In this document: piece after piece, positions 7,439 through 8,935 of the stretch
Layout: each line of letters opens with the position of its first letter
How positions within the stretch are numbered: the first letter of the stretch is position 1
Origin: Burkholderiales bacterium
GTDB lineage: Bacteria; Pseudomonadota; Gammaproteobacteria; Burkholderiales; CAIKXV01
Assembly: GCA_014379045.1 (NCBI GenBank)
Contig: JACMMK010000101.1
Coordinates: 1-8,935, forward strand
Direction of reading: 5' to 3'
Length of the DNA stretch: 8,935 bases
Position numbers and translations under genes: made by a program
Notes under the pieces: model-generated
Told to the model about the DNA's origin: nothing
What the model saw: only the letters and a program-made list of their open reading frames with translations
The model's database searches: none

Positions 7439-7487
7439 AAGGACCCAGGTGCACCGCGTAAGGAAGTCGTAAAAATCGAGGCCGGGC
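7419..7487. repeat. 9-bp perfect inverted repeat flanking the KdpE-like box
   Basis: GCCCGGCCT at 7419-7427 and its exact reverse complement AGGCCGGGC at 7479-7487, 51 bases apart, enclose the 11-bp-period direct repeat. It may be chance in GC-rich DNA or a pair of sites for a second regulator. Confidence 0.4.
7457..7473 (-). promoter_or_regulatory. Candidate KdpE operator (11-bp direct repeat)
   Basis: On the minus strand the 17 bases read TTTACG-ACTTC-CTTACG: two near-identical hexamers in direct orientation with an 11-bp period, the layout used by OmpR-family regulators such as KdpE. As I recall it, the E. coli kdp operator is a 17-bp T-rich site with TTTATA and TTTACA half-sites spaced alike and lying at -71 to -55. 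Here the box lies about 55-71 bp upstream of the start predicted from the TAGGAT element. That KdpE binds here is inferred; kdpE itself is outside the window. Confidence 0.6.
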
Positions 7488-7502
7488 AGTCCAGGCGGTG
7501 GC

Positions 7503-7514
7503 GTTCTCAAGAAC
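7503..7514. repeat. Short palindrome GTTCT-CA-AGAAC upstream of the kinase gene
   Basis: Perfect 5-bp arms with a 2-base centre, 67 bp before the kinase ATG. It could be a small operator for the kinase gene or chance. Confidence 0.3.
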
Positions 7515-7580
7515 CTGTCGGGCGCGCCGCTAACCAGACCTCGCTCCTCCACGCATTCACCCGGCCGCAGAAGCACATCG

Positions 7581-8864
7581 ATGCGCGACGATTTCCCCAA
7601 GAAGATCGGCAAGTACCCCGTCCTGCGCGAACTCGGTCGCGGGGCGACCAGCAGCGTCTACCTCGCGAGCGATCCGTTCGGAAACCGGGAAGTGGCAGTC
7701 AAGCTGTTCGCGCGCACCGATGCGTCCGACGCTCGCATGACGCGCCGCTTCCGGAACATGTACCTGAACGAGGCGACGCTTGCCGGCAAGCTCTCGCACC
7801 CGTACATCGCGACGATCTTCGACGCGGTCGACGACGACGACGCGAGCTACATCGTGATGGAGTACGTGCCGGGAGGCACCCTCGAGTACTACGCGAACGT
7901 GGCCCGGTTGCTGCCGGTCGAGCAGGTGGTCGAGATCGTGTTCAAGTGCGCGCAGGCGCTGTGGTTCGCGCAGCAGCGCGGGGTGATCCACCGCGACATC
8001 AAGCCGGCGAACATTCTCGGCGGTGCCGACAGCACGTTCAAAGTCAGCGATTTCGGATCCGCGCTGTCGATGACGGCTGACCAGACGCAGATCAACGGCA
8101 TCGGCTCGCCCGCCTACATGTCGCCGGAACAGGTGCGCGACGAACCCTTGACGCACCAGACCGACATCTATTCCCTCGGTGTCGTGCTCTACCAGCTGTT
8201 GACCGGGAAGCTGCCGTTCAACGGCGGCAGCCACGCGAGCCTCGTGTATCAGATCCTGAATCTCGACCCCGTTCCGCCGTCGGACGCGCGCGAGGGGCTG
8301 TCGCACGATCTGGACGATATCGCGATGCGCGCGATGGCCAAGGACCGCACGCGCCGGTATTCGAGCTGGCAGGAGTTTGCCGACGACCTGTCGCGGGTCA
8401 TCGGGCGGCTCGCGTTGCCGCAGAGTGATCTGAACGATGCTGCGAAGTTCGCATCGATCCGCGCGCTGACCTTCTTCCACGAGTTCGAGGACGTCGAGAT
8501 CTGGGAAGCGCTGCGCGTCACGCGCTGGCGGCGCACGGTGCCCTCGACGGTGCTGATCCGCGAGGGCGAGCAGGGCGACAGCTTCTTCATCCTCGCCGAC
8601 GGCGAGGTACGCGTGTCGCGCGGCGGCACCACGCTCAATATCCTGAAACCCGGCGACTGCTTCGGCGAGATGCTCTACTTCAGCGCGCCGGTGGCGCGGC
8701 GCAGCACCTCGATCACCGCGATCGCGCCGTCACTGGTGATCGAGATCAAGGCCGCCTCGCTCAACGCCGCGAGCGACGCGCTGCAGGTCAAGGTCAACCG
8801 CGCGTTCCTGCGCATCCTGCTCGAGCGGTTGACGCTCGCCAACGCGCGTCTCGCGGCCGCCTGA
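7581..8864 (+). CDS. Hanks-type Ser/Thr protein kinase fused to a C-terminal cyclic-nucleotide-binding domain
   Basis: Soluble eukaryotic-like protein kinase of 427 residues with no predicted membrane segment. The N-terminal kinase domain (about 12-270) carries the Gly-rich loop LGRGATSSVY (18-27), ATP-anchoring K41, helix-C E64, HRDIKPANI with catalytic D139 and N144, DFG with D157, and activation loop ending GSPAYMSPEQ (175-184). It is therefore predicted active. After a linker comes a CRP/PKA-like domain (about 295-420): REGEQGDSFFILADGEV, then phosphate-binding cassette CFGEMLYFSAPVARRSTS with E363 and R373/R374, the residues that contact ribose and cyclic phosphate in CRP-type domains. 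cAMP, cGMP or another ligand cannot be told from sequence. The start has a weak AGAAG site 7 nt upstream. It is divergent from the kdp operon and shares its intergenic region; substrates are unknown. Confidence 0.95.
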   Translation: MRDDFPKKIGKYPVLRELGRGATSSVYLASDPFGNREVAVKLFARTDASDARMTRRFRNMYLNEATLAGKLSHPYIATIFDAVDDDDASYIVMEYVPGGTLEYYANVARLLPVEQVVEIVFKCAQALWFAQQRGVIHRDIKPANILGGADSTFKVSDFGSALSMTADQTQINGIGSPAYMSPEQVRDEPLTHQTDIYSLGVVLYQLLTGKLPFNGGSHASLVYQILNLDPVPPSDAREGLSHDLDDIAMRAMAKDRTRRYSSWQEFADDLSRVIGRLALPQSDLNDAAKFASIRALTFFHEFEDVEIWEALRVTRWRRTVPSTVLIREGEQGDSFFILADGEVRVSRGGTTLNILKPGDCFGEMLYFSAPVARRSTSITAIAPSLVIEIKAASLNAASDALQVKVNRAFLRILLERLTLANARLAAA

Positions 8865-8880
8865 GCTACCGGTACCGCTC

Positions 8881-8907
8881 GCGCGGCGCGCCACAGCCGC
8901 GCCGCGC
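8881..8907 (+). terminator. Strong GC hairpin after the kinase gene (possible terminator without U-tract)
   Basis: Perfect 10-bp stem GCGCGGCGCG / CGCGCCGCGC around the 7-base loop CCACAGC, starting 17 bases after the kinase stop. No run of T follows on either strand, so it is not a classical intrinsic terminator. It may stabilise the 3' end or aid termination. Confidence 0.5.
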
Positions 8908-8935
8908 AGGGCCCGCGCCAGAGTCGTTGCCCGGA

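Larger units (their letters stand above)
7373..7580. other. Divergent intergenic region between the kdp operon and the kinase gene
   Basis: This 208-bp stretch separates two divergently transcribed units, so both promoters should lie here. It is less GC-rich in its middle (an AAAAAT run at 7471-7476). It contains the candidate KdpE box, a weak candidate kdp promoter, inverted repeats, and three copies of a CGGAT/CGGAC-like motif at about 7392-7410. No convincing kinase promoter was found. No gene is called here. Confidence 0.8.

Noticed and set aside
7373..7580. K+ or c-di-AMP riboswitch upstream of kdp
   Set aside because: Only about 30 nt would separate the predicted transcription start from the first gene, too short for a known riboswitch, and no ydaO-like conserved elements were seen.
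7557..8480. 307-codon minus-strand frame opposite the kinase gene
   Set aside because: Mirrors the kinase coding region; the plus-strand frame carries all kinase motifs, so this is a shadow.

Overview
The window is GC-rich DNA from a proteobacterium. It carries the Kdp high-affinity potassium uptake operon on the minus strand and, divergently on the plus strand, one soluble serine/threonine protein kinase gene. The 602-residue KdpA with a hydrophilic insert before its second selectivity loop, and the E. coli-like KdpB, KdpC and KdpD, fit a beta- or gammaproteobacterium. This placement is inferred from protein character, not from a database search.

Layout, in minus-strand transcription order. 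A 30-codon membrane-peptide ORF (7372-7280) comes first and overlaps kdpF (7283-7176) by ATGA. kdpF overlaps the GTG start of kdpA (7179-5371) by GTGA. Then come kdpB (5323-3218), kdpC (3164-2580) and kdpD (2575 to beyond base 1). kdpD is cut by the window edge inside its ATPase domain, so kdpE, if present, lies outside. The tight spacing (4-nt overlaps, gaps of 47, 53 and 4 nt) indicates one polycistronic unit. KdpA is the K+-selective channel-like subunit, KdpB the P-type ATPase, KdpC and KdpF the accessory membrane subunits, and KdpD the sensor kinase that would activate the operon through KdpE.

The 208-bp divergent intergenic region (7373-7580) holds a candidate KdpE operator, an 11-bp-period direct repeat at 7457-7473. 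It lies about 55-71 bp upstream of the start predicted from a plausible -10 element, the distance I recall for E. coli kdp. A 9-bp inverted repeat flanks the operator.

On the plus strand (7581-8864) is a complete 427-residue Hanks-type kinase fused to a C-terminal CRP-like cyclic-nucleotide-binding domain, followed by a strong GC-only hairpin. Its position head-to-head with kdp, together with an intact regulatory serine in KdpB (S170, equivalent to E. coli S162, reported to be phosphorylated and inhibitory), suggests a testable link between a nucleotide-responsive kinase and the Kdp pump. That link is the most interesting idea in the window but is not proven by sequence.

No tRNA, rRNA, mobile element, CRISPR array or riboswitch was recognised.
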